Below are positions 48,240-60,929 of a DNA stretch of 64,000 bases, in pieces. Source of the stretch: Chrysomallon squamiferum (taxonomy: Eukaryota > Mollusca > Gastropoda > Neomphalida > Peltospiridae); assembly GCA_012295275.1 (NCBI GenBank), contig CM022668.1:5479583-5543582 (forward strand), in the 5' to 3' direction. A model generated the notes under the pieces. That model saw only the letters and a list, made by a program, of their open reading frames with translations, made no database searches and was not told the origin of the DNA. Within the stretch, counting starts at the first letter, position 1; each line of letters starts with the position of its first letter. The position numbers and the translations under genes were made by a program.

Positions 48240-50763
48240 TCTAAGTATTCCCCAAGCATTCAGCTTCTTTTTATTTTTTGTTGAGATGTTTCATTTTCTG
48301 TTATTTCTTCTGCTTGCTTAGTTCACTATGATCGGAAAACTTGAAAAACTTTGAGACAAGTAGAGAAGCCATTTAGAATGAATGGATGATTATCATTAGC
48401 ACTTCTTATTATAAAAACCCTGAAAATTTAAAACAAAAATAAATATGTCTTTATTAAAATAATATTCAGAATGGTATACACAGTATTAATATGTTCTTGA
48501 TTATGTAAGTTCACCTCTGAATGTGGATTATACAATATGACATGTAAAATGAAGACAAGATATAAATCAAATCTGATGTTTTGTGACTTAATAGTACAGA
48601 GCTGTGCTAAGAAGTAACAGATTTTTGTATCAATCTTGAGTTTGGGAGTCTGTTACTCATGTATTAAAAAATGTAACTGAAAACTGAGCATAAAAATAGC
48701 TGTCTTAATTAACAGTGAAAATGTAGAGTTTTTCTCTCACAAAAATAATAATTAACTATCATCTGAAACAGACCATTTAAAATTAATTTTCACACTTCAT
48801 GGTTACCGAAAGGCCTTAGGGAAAAGTTTATTAAAATTTGTGAGAGAAAAGTTTACATTTATTTACCAGTCAAGCAGACAGTTAAACTAACGTGATGTGA
48901 AGAATCTGCTGTAAATAGATTTCTGTACACTGTGTACAACACCAGCTTGTGTCCAAAACATCAGACATGACATTCATACATTTAAAACAAAAATGTCAGT
49001 AATAGTATTAGAAATGTGATGTACACACAGTTTACTTACCAATCACTCAGTCTGTTAAAACAGCACTGGATGTGTGATGTAAAACATCAGACATAACATT
49101 CATACATTTAAAACAAAAATGTCAGTAACAGTATTACAAATGTGATGTACATACAGTTTACTTACCAATGACTCAGCCTGTTAAAACAGCACTCATGTAA
49201 AACATCTGATGGTCTGTAACTGTCCTGTGATTTCTTTGCTGTAAGAATCTGCTGTAAATAGATTTCTATACTCTGTGGTGATTCTGATACAACATCCAAC
49301 TTGTTTCTGAAAATAAAACATTAAATTGTACATTTTTGCAGAACAACTATTACAATTTTATTTCTTCATTTGAATTTGGAATGATGTTTTCAACAAATAT
49401 GTATCTCGAGTGAAATAAAATAAAGTGAAGTTGTAAAATTTATTAAAATATTTCTTATGTTCCTGAATTTTTGATTATCTAGGAATGTGTGTATTTAACT
49501 CAAATTTGAACAAATCATGCAGAACCTTTAAGTATAAATCTAATAATTTTCAAAATAAATAATATATAATTTTATTTTATTTTTATTTTTTTAAATTGGT
49601 AACAAATAAAATCTATAATTTTTATCTTATTCTAATTTTTAAATTGAAACTTTCTAAAATACATGTTCAATTGACTATTTCCTCTTACAGCTATGTTATC
49701 ACAATTGCTAAATCAATGACAAAGTCTGTATTTACAAATAAACAATAAAATTATATGTAATAATATTAATATTAAAACATTCTCAGGTGAAATTAAGTAA
49801 TTTATTATTTTAAAGTTGATAAAATCTGGTAGTAAACTGAATTACTTGTCCATTATACCCAGCATCTGCTTACAAACATGTTGAGTACATCTGAGTCTGT
49901 ACAAATTTCTCTTAACAGTCAGGACTGGAGAAGTGATTGTTCTTCACTGAACTGTGCACTACACACATGGTCAAGTGGTCATCCTTGGCCTGAAGAAACC
50001 TGACCTTTTTTCTGGACAGAAGGAGCTTGTTTATCCTGTAAAGTGATAAATTACATTTACTGGTTCCTAAAACTTAACAAAAAAGTGAGTTAACTAAGAA
50101 AAATGTAACACTGATTATTGATAACTCCAATAAATAAAATTACAGTTACCTAAAAAAAAAATAAAGTATATAATTTATCATTGGTAATCTCTGGAAACAA
50201 AAGCAAATTACTATTTAAATATCGCCTAAAATATTAAAATACAAATTGTTTAGTCAGAATAAATTTATTTTATTCACATTTTTCTGTATTTTATTATTGT
50301 TCATAACAAACAAAAGGGAAAATGTCATGTTTTTTTTTCAGTTTAGTGACAAAACTTTCATTGTGTCAAACATTTTTCTTAAAAAAGATTATTTTCCATA
50401 AAATAAAAAAATATTTAGGATGGATGAAAAGTAATTTATTTTATATATGCATAATTTTACTCCTTTCTGTTTTTAAAAACAATAAATTCATTTCCTTGTA
50501 TTTTTATTTATTTTGTTTCATCTTCAAAACATCAGATTTTTATGTAAAATTTGTTTAATAATAATTTAGGATGTTTAATGTTATAGTAGCTTAATCATAT
50601 CTGTGATACCAATACAAAAAATGAATTTCAAACCTCTGGTCTGTAAAAAAACATTCTGCACAGACAACACAGACACAACTGTGATAATTCCAGAACTACA
50701 GGCCAAGTGAAATGACGTGATAAACATCTTGCACAATATGGACTCCAGTGGAAATTCAACCAT
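48240..50763 (-). pseudogene. Decayed DHX8/Prp22-like DEAH-box RNA helicase (C-terminal part)
   Basis: Exon-like pieces keep helicase order and splice phase. 50763-50634: MVEFPLESILCKMFITSFHL, then VSVLSVQNVF; YRPE is one frame over after a seven-T run (minus strand). 50035-49846: DKQAPSVQKK; after a 1-base shift DDHLTMCV and KNNHFSSPDC; a stop, then KQMLGIMD. 49306-49166: NKLDVVSESPQS to FNRLSH. Near 48345-48240: FSDHSELSKQKK with stops. These match, in order, the Prp22/DHX8 segments after the helicase core (MAEFPLEP, LSVQNVFYRP, KDKQ, GDHLTL, QMLGIMD, KLDVV, LSKQKK). Introns are retained, so this is a duplicated, not a retrotransposed, pseudogene. The helicase core motifs are not visible. 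Confidence 0.7.
48955..49200. repeat. 126-bp tandem repeat at a pseudogene exon end
   Basis: AAAACATCAGACAT[GA]ACATTC with the following block through TTTACTTACCAAT[CG]ACTCAG occurs at 48955 and 49081. It includes the donor end of the helicase exon at 49166. Confidence 0.75.
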
Positions 50764-50830
50764 CTGTAAATACCATATAAATATATAACAATTATACATG
50801 ATTAATAGTTGTAAAATATTATATAATAAC

Positions 50831-50886
<56 letters not shown>

Positions 50887-51149
50887 GAACAATAACAACT
50901 GTATTTTACTTGAAAATACCAGCATGAATCCTATAAGCTGATAAATATATAAATATAAAATATATATAAAAGTGTCTTTCACACACAATAAAATTTAAAT
51001 GAATTTTTAAATATACCTATCCACTTCATAACAGCAAGTTTATTAAAAATGTGTATATACATATATATTTTTAAATATTACTTAGCGAAATACATATATA
51101 GGCCTATATTGTATAATATACAGTTATACTGTACGAACAGTAATACAGG

Positions 51150-51500
51150 GCTTGAAATGGCCAAAGTTCCGTTTGGGCGACTTGGCCTGTTTATCTATAA
51201 GTTATAATACAAGAGCCAATATTAATGACTTTATCTCAAATATTGATTTCACATAAACGGTTTGCTCGTAGTTCGATAAATTGGATGTACCGGCCTACCT
51301 TAATTTGCCAACATCTTTTCATAAACATTAACTTTGAAAGCCGGATACCAGTTGACTGTAGTCTTGATAAACGAAACCGCGAGACTCGCTGACCCAGTAT
51401 CGCAAAACTGGTCGTGACCATTCGGATCATTCCGAACCTACCCGAATGCCGTCTTAGCTTCTGTCGTCTGCAACAATAGAGAGGTAACCACATCATAATC
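51150..51500. other. GC-richer island
   Basis: Less AT-rich than its flanks, with CG-containing words (CCGCGAGACTCGCTGACC). It could be an old promoter or first exon; no clear start or gene. 50770-51150 and 51500-52670 hold (AAT)n at 50827-50883, (ATT)n at 51808-51859 and otherwise nothing. Confidence 0.25.
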
Positions 51501-51803
51501 TCAAACCAGTATTAATTTCAACCAATTTTGTAATAAAGAGATAAACACATTAATAACTTCTTAAGTACCTAAAACCAGCAGGCTCACGTGTGAACTGTTT
51601 TTACTTGAAATAGCTATGAAGTTAAATTTTATTATTTTACATATAATTAATAAATAAATAAATAAATAAAATAATAGGCTGTTTCAATAGTTATTAAACT
51701 GAAAAGAAAAGTGATTTGCTATATTTACTTTCTTTTACATCTGTTTTTTTTTTAAATATTTGCTTACTTTCTTTTCTTTTCTTTTCTTTCTTTCTTTATT
51801 TTA

Positions 51804-51860
<57 letters not shown>

Positions 51861-52674
51861 TTGTTTTTTGTCTTCAGATTTCTAATACTGTTTAACTGTT
51901 ATTCCTGGATAATTTATCTCAGTTCAGACGTATATTGTTCTTGGAGTTCATTAAATTCAAAATTATGTTAATAAAATTTTATTTTGAAAATTAATAATAG
52001 TTTTGATCTACTGGATGAAGTATTGGATCTTTAGATAAAGTTTTAGATATTATTTTTAGATAAATCATTTGCTTTTTTCAGTTTTCAAGTATTACTTTAC
52101 AAATGTATGAGATTATTTGAAATATGTTGTAACTGTAAAAGCTGTAGTGGACTGAGTTCTAAACATTTTTTTCTTATGACTGAGAGTTCTTAATAGATAT
52201 TTGAAAAATTCATTTTATCTTATTGACAATCATAAAGTTCACAACCATACAAATTAAATAATCTGCTATAGTCTTATGCAAACCACACTATTTTAGGTTC
52301 ATAAACAGGTATTTACAAAATTCTTTTATATATTTCCCAACCTTTACATTTTTTTCTTAACACTGTATCCTAGTAATAACTAAAAAAAAGTTTAGGATTA
52401 CAAAAGGTAAAATACCTGAAGTAAAAAACACCATCGCCTATAGTATTACAGTTTGACATAAATACCTTAAAGGTTAACTGCTTAAACTGAGATATAAAGC
52501 TTAACAAAGTAGGTAACCAAATACATTGAACTCTTCACATGAGAGACAACACATTTCCTGAGAATTCACTTCATTTGTTATCACAGTCAGTATAAAATGT
52601 CATCCAGTCACAGATACATATTTAATCTGTAGTTCACAGAATATAAGAGGAAAAAATAAATCACACCAAAAAAC

Positions 52675-53062
52675 GCTGGTCCCTACATGATACTCATGAA
52701 TAGCATATATAATCATAATGTTACATATAAACAATATAAATTAACAGTATTTACTAAAACTGATGGTTTTGCAAGTATATAAACTCTGAAGTATAATACT
52801 GGCTGCTACATGTTACTCATCAATAGCATATATAAACATAATGTTACATATAAACAATACAGCAATATAAATTAACAGTATTTACTAAAACTGATGGTTT
52901 TGCAAGTATATAAACACTGAAGTATAATACTGGCTGCTACATGATACTCATCAATAGCATATATAAACATAATGTTACATATAAACAATATAAATTAACA
53001 GTATTTACTAAAACTGATGGTTTTGCAAGTATATAAACACTGAAGTAAAATGTCGGCTGTAA
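52675..53062. repeat. Minisatellite, about 123-130-bp units, three copies
   Basis: CTACATG[AT]TACTCAT[CG]AATAG recurs at about 52683, 52806 and 52936, with a shared AAAACTGATGGTTTTGCAAG block. Unit 2 has a small insertion. Confidence 0.85.
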
Positions 53063-53499
53063 CAGAGATATAAACAAAAAGTAAGAAAAAATAAACTTAT
53101 TTTTATGTGAGCATCCATGTAGATATTTTTATTTTCTCTTGCACTGACCCAACACAGCTGGTCTTCAAGCAAAACTGAAAATAAAAACAACATTTTAAAT
53201 GTTTATCTGAAATAAATTAACTTTAACTTAAACAAGTATTAGTAACAATAAACCCAAGAACAAAATAATATAATAAAAAATATAAATAAGTAAATTAATA
53301 AAGTATTAAATGTAAAAATATATAGTATCAAATGAAATAAAATGCAAATTATAATAATAATAATAATTCAGAAAAATCCTCCAACAATAAACCCCGACAA
53401 AACATCAACAACATAAGTAAATAAATAGAAAATACATTCCAAAAAATAAAACATTAAATGGCGCGAAAAACTGAAATACAAATGTAAACAAAATTACCA

Positions 53500-53620
53500 C
53501 GTGCGTTTCGCCTGATCGCTGACTGATTCATGCTGACGTAATGTAACTGACATCTGCAATCATCGCGGGAAAAATAACTGAGCTGGCGGGAACAGATTTA
53601 TGTCCAGTTGATTTTCTTCA
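53500..53620. promoter_or_regulatory. Possible promoter-like segment
   Basis: Locally GC-richer, with TGACGTAA (CRE-like), TCGCGGGAA (E2F-like) and GGCGGGAA. A possible exon lies on the minus side at 53175 and downward (reads LLEDQLCWVSARENKNIY after TTTTATTTTCAG), but no gene can be assembled. Confidence 0.25.
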
Positions 53621-54194
53621 CTTTTCAAAAATTGTGATACCAGGCAATAGAAGAAGAAGAAAAAATAACAAACAGCAACAACAACAACAATAACAGTAAC
53701 AATAATAATAACAAACAAAAACAAAAATTAAATAGTTAAAAAAATTAAAAATATATAAAATATCGATATTATATAAATGTATTACTCATTATTAAGCAAT
53801 ATAATGTAAAAAATCAAAACGAAACAGTACAAATAACTGTGAAGACAATAATGATAATGATAATAAATTAAAAATAGAAAAATAACTACCAAAACCGAAA
53901 TAGTAGTACAACAACAACAACAACAACTACTACTACTACTACTACTAATAAAATACACAAGTGGACAAAAAAACAGCACGCAATATTTCACACACAGATG
54001 TTTTAGATCCGTCTTCTCTCTCTCTAACATACACAACTCAATGACACACCCACTCTATTTCAAATAAAGATGTACAGTATACATATAAAATGTGTAACTC
54101 TAAGAGGTAAGTTAGGAACTGACAAAAAGATTCGAGTAATTCTATTTTGTAACGATTCTGTTTTCTTTTTGTCTTGTGTTACCCACAAATATAC

Positions 54195-54770
54195 ACCGAT
54201 ACACAAACATACACAGACATACACGATACACACACACACACACACCAACACACAAACACACACACACCGATACACAAACAAAACACACATACACATCCAA
54301 AACAAACACACACCAACACACACACACCGATACACAAACATACACACACCAACATACCAACACACAAACACACAAACACACCGATACACAAACAGACATA
54401 CACGATCCGAACAAACACACAAACACACAAACACACACACACACACCGATACACAAACAGACATACACGATCCGAACAAACACACAAACACACACACACA
54501 CACCGATACAAAACAGACATACACGATCCGAAAACAAACACACACAACACACACACACACACCGATACACAAACATACACACACCAACACACCAAAACAC
54601 ACACACACACACACCAACACACCAACACACAAACAAACACACACCGATACACAAACATACACACACCAACACACCAACACACACACACAACCGATACACC
54701 AACATACACAGACATACATGATCCAAACAAACACACACCAACACACAAACACAAACACACACCGATACAC
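54195..54770. repeat. Degenerate (AC)n minisatellite
   Basis: Imperfect units such as ACACCGATACACAAACATAC repeat for about 575 bp. It is open in several frames on both strands because AC/GT repeats rarely form stops. Confidence 0.9.
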
Positions 54771-54879
54771 AAAAAAGGCAGAAAAAATGAAACAAAGTTT
54801 TTAATGTAGTGAAAGAAAAACTGATTGAGCGAGCACACAGAGAGATAAAGTACAATTGTGAGACACAGCCAGAGAGACA

Positions 54880-55016
<137 letters not shown>

Positions 55017-55837
55017 CAAAAGTCAAACACACAAAAAATAATTTAAAAACATACTTTGTTAAAATAAATTTCACTATAAAATCATGTTCATTGTTTTCTT
55101 TCTTAAGGTTCACAATGTTGTATGTCACAGTGTATGTTAGTAAAAAATCTGATTGTAATGTTAAAAACGTGTTGTTATTCTTCCTTTTTGGTTTTTTTTG
55201 TGTCAAAATTTATTATAAGTGTTCCACTATCTTTCTGACCTTGTATGTACTAAAACATTGTCAAATTAGTTTAAAAATTTATTTACTGTTTCGTATGACA
55301 AACATTTTCATTAAATAAAAAAACAAGACAGAGGAAAAACAAAAATCAAAATATTGTCACTATTAAATTATCAAAATTAACATACTTTTCGTTAAAATAA
55401 ACATTTTCATTACCTACTATCAAATAAAGTTCAGTTCAAAACATTGTCACTACTAGTTTATCAACTTAGTGTTTACACTGTCACATTCTCATGTTATTAA
55501 ATAAATGGACTGAAACATTGTCCATAAAAATTCATGTTGTTAAACAATCACTCTTTTATCAGTTGATTTATGTCAAATTAATTAATATTGTTTTTACCAT
55601 CTTCCATAGTCTGTGCTACTAGAAACCTTGTTATCATCTTGTTAGTTTATTTCTTTACAACTGACGTCAAATAACTCACATTAAAATACTATTAATTTTT
55701 TCTTCTATAAAATATAACGAGACGTGTTTGCAGACGTAAAAATATTGGACACTGCTTGTTTGTTAAAACAACTTTTACATCTTGTAACATTCGCCTCTTT
55801 GCCCAGGCATTGAACTGGAAACATTGTCCATATCTTG

Positions 55838-56000
55838 TTCATGAACTTAGGCACTGTTAAAACAATGTCACTTCTTGTTTATCGAGCGCCACGCTGCCCA
55901 GGCACTGTTAAAACAACTTTACTTCTAATCTTGTATCGAGCGCCACGCTGCCCAGGCACTGTTAAAACAACTTTACTTCTAATCTTGTATCGAGCGCCGA
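55838..56000. repeat. 54-bp tandem repeat, three copies
   Basis: ATCGAGCGCCACGCTGCCCA recurs with a 54-bp period (55881, 55935, and 55989 where it diverges after ATCGAGCGCC), joined by GGCACTGTTAAAACAA. Confidence 0.85.
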
Positions 56001-56008
56001 TGACGTCA
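56001..56008. promoter_or_regulatory. Perfect CRE palindrome
   Basis: TGACGTCA immediately after the 54-bp repeats, in a GC-richer stretch (to about 56130) with several CG steps. Promoter role uncertain. Confidence 0.3.
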
Positions 56009-56637
56009 CGATTTCACGTTTTTCAAGTCGGTGACTCTAACCGTATCAACTGACGTCCAGAGGAACCGACGTGCCTATCTCTGTATGTGCGAAGTACATT
56101 TCCACCAACTTGCTTAGCAACATGTATGTAGGGAAGGCTGGGGACATACACATCCTAACTGTCGTTATATCCTTTCCGAGTTAGTCTCTTTAAATATAAT
56201 CTTTTTTAATCTTTATCCTAAAACTCGTTATAAAATTGTACAAATTTTATATTCTTATTGAGTTATACAGATAACTAAATATCTAACACCAGTTCTAAAC
56301 CTACTCGTAACGAAAATGCATAACATTAAAGCTAAACGCAAAGCTGAATATGACCCTAATGCTGCCTTTAACCCTAATCCTAACCTCGCCATAAAGATAC
56401 ATCTAAACAGTACGACAAACTGATATTTTGGTAAAATAAAACGTAATTTAAGTATTAACGTAACAGTTATAATATTTTTATTTTATTTTATTTTATTTTA
56501 AAATTAGGTTAGGATTTGGGTTAGATATGATAATTTACTGACATGAATTGAATTTTAGTTTAAAGCATAAAAATATTATAATAGAATTGAAAAAAAAGAG
56601 TGAATACTTGTCTTCGCTTCCTTAAAGGACACAATGG

Positions 56638-56638
<1 letters not shown>

Positions 56639-56722
<84 letters not shown>
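56639..56722. repeat. (CT)n microsatellite
   Basis: Uninterrupted CT for about 84 bp, then GT and TA steps. Confidence 0.95.
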
Positions 56723-56726
<4 letters not shown>

Positions 56727-57794
56727 TGTGTGTGTGAGTTTTGTACGTGTGTGTATATATATATATATAGTGGTACCTGTCAAAAACGGACTCATTTGGG
56801 ACCAACCGTAGATGTCATTTTAGACAGTGTCGGCTTATACAAAGAAAATTAGGATATATTTTACTTCTAAAGTTATTGTTAAGCGTCTATCTGAGAAACA
56901 GTCTGTCGTCGACGAAAGCGTGTTTTTTTTTCTCTCTCTACTTTTTATTTTCGTGTTTCTCTCTAAAACAAACTTCTCTGTCATGTCCTTATTTAACATC
57001 GGTTGCAAAAATCTGCTTTAATTTGTTTTATCATTTTAAAAATATCAGTGTAAGAAAGTTTGGTCACTGGGTCATTGTGTGTATCGTCAAATTATTCAGA
57101 TTTTTGAATTTGTCGGTCGTTACTGTTTGCCAAAATATTAGTTTTGCACAACAGATGGTAATTATCACTAAGTCTCATAATTTTAAATATTTCCTGTCTT
57201 CATATTTTAAATTTTATTGCCAGGGTTCAAGCGAGAGATCGACTTAGTCGCCTTCTTTTTCTCTTTTTATTTATATTTTTTTATTTATTTATTTATTTAT
57301 TTATTAGTTGAAACTGATCACTAGAAAGTTCAATCTATCGATACATTTTGCCTCCATTTTGTTCGATGATCTTCTTGTCACATTCTGAAATCAGTTAGCG
57401 GACTTTCGTTATTTCTGTCAAATGCATTGTTTACTGTTGTGATTAGATATTGACAATAAACACAGTTCTTCTAAACGTGTTTACAAATTAATTTAATTGA
57501 GATTCACACGATAAATCACATAATTGCCCGAACACGTTGTGTATGCAGTAATTTGTTAACGGCCCTTTTGTATATATTTTAATGTTTAAATTTATGTTTG
57601 TGACAATAGCGTGGCATTTAAAAGTTAGATACTTTGCCGTTTTTTAGGTCGCTTTGCGATGAATTCAATAAAAGAAAGCATGTGTGCGTCATACGTATTT
57701 ATTTAAACCTCTGCTTTTGACACTTAATCTAAATGAGTGAATTCACTTAAGTGTTAACACACGGATCATTTTCTTGTGCATTTAGCTGTGTAAA

Positions 57795-57870
57795 GGACAT
57801 AGGTTTTCAACCTGAGGGTCGCGACCTCCAGAGGGGTCGCCAGACTTTTCTCTGGGAGCCGCGAGATCGT
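57795..57870. mobile_element. Possible hAT-like element end
   Basis: GGTTTTCAACCTGAGGGTCG followed by CGACCTCCAGAGGGGTCGCC resembles the 'TTCTCAACC...GGGTCGCGACC' style at ends of hAT-type elements. The other end was not found. 56730-58510 otherwise shows no gene. Confidence 0.25.
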
Positions 57871-58514
57871 TCTTGATCGAGGGTATGTTTTAGCTTTTTT
57901 CAACTTGACTTGGAAGGAGAAATAAATAAAAACCTGTAGAGAGGTTTGGGACCCATCATAGTGAATGTAGATTCATTCTGTACTGTCTTTCGTTGATGAA
58001 AATATGGTATATATATATTTCATTGTTATATCAAAACGTCTCCTTCACGGTCCTTTACATGTAATTGGAATAACCTTGAACACATGCTTCCCACCAGAGT
58101 TGTGATTACAACTGTTAGCAGTGAGACACAGCCAAGACTAGTTGATCATTCTCCACACAGGGGTGCCCAGCCTATCTGCTTGACTGCTTTCCAAACTGTG
58201 TGACTACTGACCATATGACTGTTGGGAGGATACCGCGTATAGTGATTACAAGAAGAACGGAATCATTGTTTATTAAGATTTCACAAAGTGCGATCATTTC
58301 ATCTTGTGCACGCGGTAGTCTAATTACCTGCTAATTGTTGTCATTTTTAAAGAAATGTTCTTACTTTATTCTGGAATTTACACCAGATATCCGAAGTACA
58401 GAGATACGGATTTTCCAAAGTTTTGTTCATAATATATTAAAGTTGTTATCCTGGGAATTTCTCCCTGTTTTCATAACTTTTTTGTAAAATATATTTTTTC
58501 TTTATTTTACAGTC

Positions 58515-58647
<133 letters not shown>

Positions 58648-59267
58648 ACACACATCAAGTACATTTATAGGTTCTGCTCTGGAATCCTGTCTCACAACAT
58701 CTTTATGTATTACACGCTGTATGCAAAAAAGAAAAATATTACAGGAACCATATAATAAAACTTGATTTTTATGTCTCTACAATTTTTCTGTTTACATTTT
58801 AAATACAAATTAAATACAATAATAAACGAAGTAAAATTTTATGATAGAAAATAAATTTATTTGCATTTTTTTTATATACATCTTATACATAAACAAACAA
58901 ACAGTAAATTCGAAACATAATCTAATTTTCTAACATATTTAATATAAATCTGAATGAAAGAAAATTGATAAATAAATCAAATAACAGTTCTTGTATTTCA
59001 TGTCCAGCAGTCAGTAAGTACATATGTAATTTATCTACATTTTATTTTATATACAATTTAAACCGAAATAAAAAAAAGTACAAATAAAGCAAGAAATAGT
59101 TAATAATATTAGGGTTTGTATACAAACTAAAAATGTTAGATATACTTAAATAAATAACTAACTATATAAATAAATAATAAAGCAATGAGATGTCATTATA
59201 CATTTCGCATGTATCTGTTTGACACAAATCAGTCCATTATAAAATTTGAAATCAAATCAAATGTCTA

Positions 59268-59294
59268 TGACGTCATTACTGCCTTCTGACGTCA
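59268..59294. promoter_or_regulatory. Two perfect CRE palindromes, 19 bp apart
   Basis: TGACGTCA at 59268-59275 and 59287-59294, about 110-135 nt downstream of the BTB stop codon, so probably in its 3' UTR or terminator flank. Function unknown. Confidence 0.3.
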
Positions 59295-59402
59295 TGAGAA
59301 AAATGTAAACAAATAACAAATCGATAAATAAATAAACAAATAAAAATAAAAATATTCGGCCAGTGATGACTAAAAGTGACAGTATTTGAACGATGTTGTT
59401 TT

Positions 59403-60920
59403 TTACACTAAAAATAACAAAGCAGGTATTTGTCCTTCTCTCACACATGTACGAAGTCGTCTGTCACTGTGTTTAGATTTGTGTGACTCAGAAAATCTAC
59501 AAACAAAAGAGTCTACAACAATTTCTGATTTACCTTCAACTCCACACAATGAGTCTCCTCCATTAACATTAACAAACAAACTGTACTCAGTGTCTTTAGT
59601 AATCTTCACTGGACGTCTGAACACGACGTCAAACACGTCAGACACGTCGTGTTCATATCTCTGTGTCAGTGTAGACCCGTCCAGTATTTCGTCTGTTCTT
59701 GTGTTAGTGACGAAGGCGCTGACGTCGTAGTTTTCTAGTTGATCGTCACCGTACAACTGAAATCCGCGAAGTAAAGCGTTTTTGTTGACAGAGAAAGTAA
59801 TGGCGTCATCTTCTTCACCAGAACATGAAAAGTAGAAATCAGTTCCACCAAATCTGTCTATTTTAATCTGTGTTTTAGGAATCACTCCAGTTCTCTTGTT
59901 TGAGTTAAAAGGTGAAACATCTTCATCACTGCTCACCAAGTGTTTCAAAATTCTGTACTCTTCTGTCTCAGTGAGTATGTGAGTGGGTGTCACGTGCTCT
60001 ACAAAATACGTCTGATCGAGTAATGGATAACGCACGTGCTTCACGACCTCTCCCAGTGCATCGCGCATGTTTTTTTCATTCGTCTGTCTTCCTTGCTTCC
60101 TGCACGCGCTCTCAGCCCACTTCACAGCGGCTTCAAAAACGTTTTTCTCGTCTGCTTTCAGTTCGTCTGATCGTACGATCTCAACCAGACATTCGTGACA
60201 AAGATCGGTGACTTCATCTGACTTCAGAACTTCGTCGCCATTTTCCAAAATGAAGTCCAGACTTTTTCCCTTAGATCATGTTGATCAAACAGGTGAGCTT
60301 GTTCCAGCACGACGCACGCATTCCGTGACGACAACGACGACTCCAAATAGTTGACGCACTGTTCTTCCAGTGTCGTGACGATGTACTTCCTCGATAGACA
60401 CAGCAGACCGCTGACGTTGTCGCCTGTTAGGACGACGTCATCCGTGTAAAGATATCTGTGTAAAAGAAGTAGAGTAATGCTTCAAAACGTGAGATAATTA
60501 AGTGAGATTAATTAATTAGAAAATAATTAGATTACTAACAAAAACTGTATTGTTATCAACGTTCGTGTCTGTATGTATGTCTCTCTTCCACACTGTGTTC
60601 GTACGTGTGTTTCTATGCCTGTGTGTGTATCTCTGTGTGTGTGTGTGTGTGTTTTTAACATACTTTAAAAATTCTGAGAAGATTTCTGCCTCCACATCAA
60701 CTATTTTAATATCTGATTTTTCGCGAAGTTCTCCAGTCAACATCTGACTGAAAACTTCGCTTCGAATGATCAGAATAAATCGGTGAGCATCGACAGCAGT
60801 TTCATGTTCCCCAACTAAAAATCTGACGTCCGTGAGAGTTTTTGTAAGAAAAACGTGTTCAAGGCATTCTTTCAGATTCTTCCCTGTCTGCCAACCTGAG
60901 ATTGTAGATGAGGTGGCCAT
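59403..60920 (-). CDS. BTB-BACK-PHR domain protein (BTBD6/BTBD3-like)
   Basis: Exon 1 (60928-60664) starts after acceptor TTTCTAG; ATG at 60918-60920 has context AAAAAAATGGCC. It encodes the BTB fold (LTDVRFLVGEHETAVDAHRF, FSQMLTGELREK, IFSEFLK). It joins in phase 2 to exon 2 (60455-59403), giving KYLYTDDVVLTGDNV. Next are the BACK domain (LLCLSRKYIVTTLEEQCVNY, FEAAVKWAESACRKQG) and a C-terminal PHR beta-sandwich ending REGQIPALLFLV, as in BTBD1/2/3/6. These proteins act as substrate adaptors for CUL3 ubiquitin ligase (family knowledge). A 1-base frame slip lies at a run of five A (plus-strand T at 60263-60267): LREK should pass to SLDFILENGDEV. With one more A the length is 436 residues, typical of the family. 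Confidence 0.88.
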
Positions 60921-60929
60921 TTTTTTCAC

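Noticed and set aside
51236-51496. Minus-strand 86-codon frame rich in Arg
   Set aside because: No splice or family support; it simply covers the GC-richer island.
56340-56400. Telomere-like TAACCCTAATCCTAACC words
   Set aside because: Only a few irregular units, too short and degenerate to call an interstitial telomeric array.
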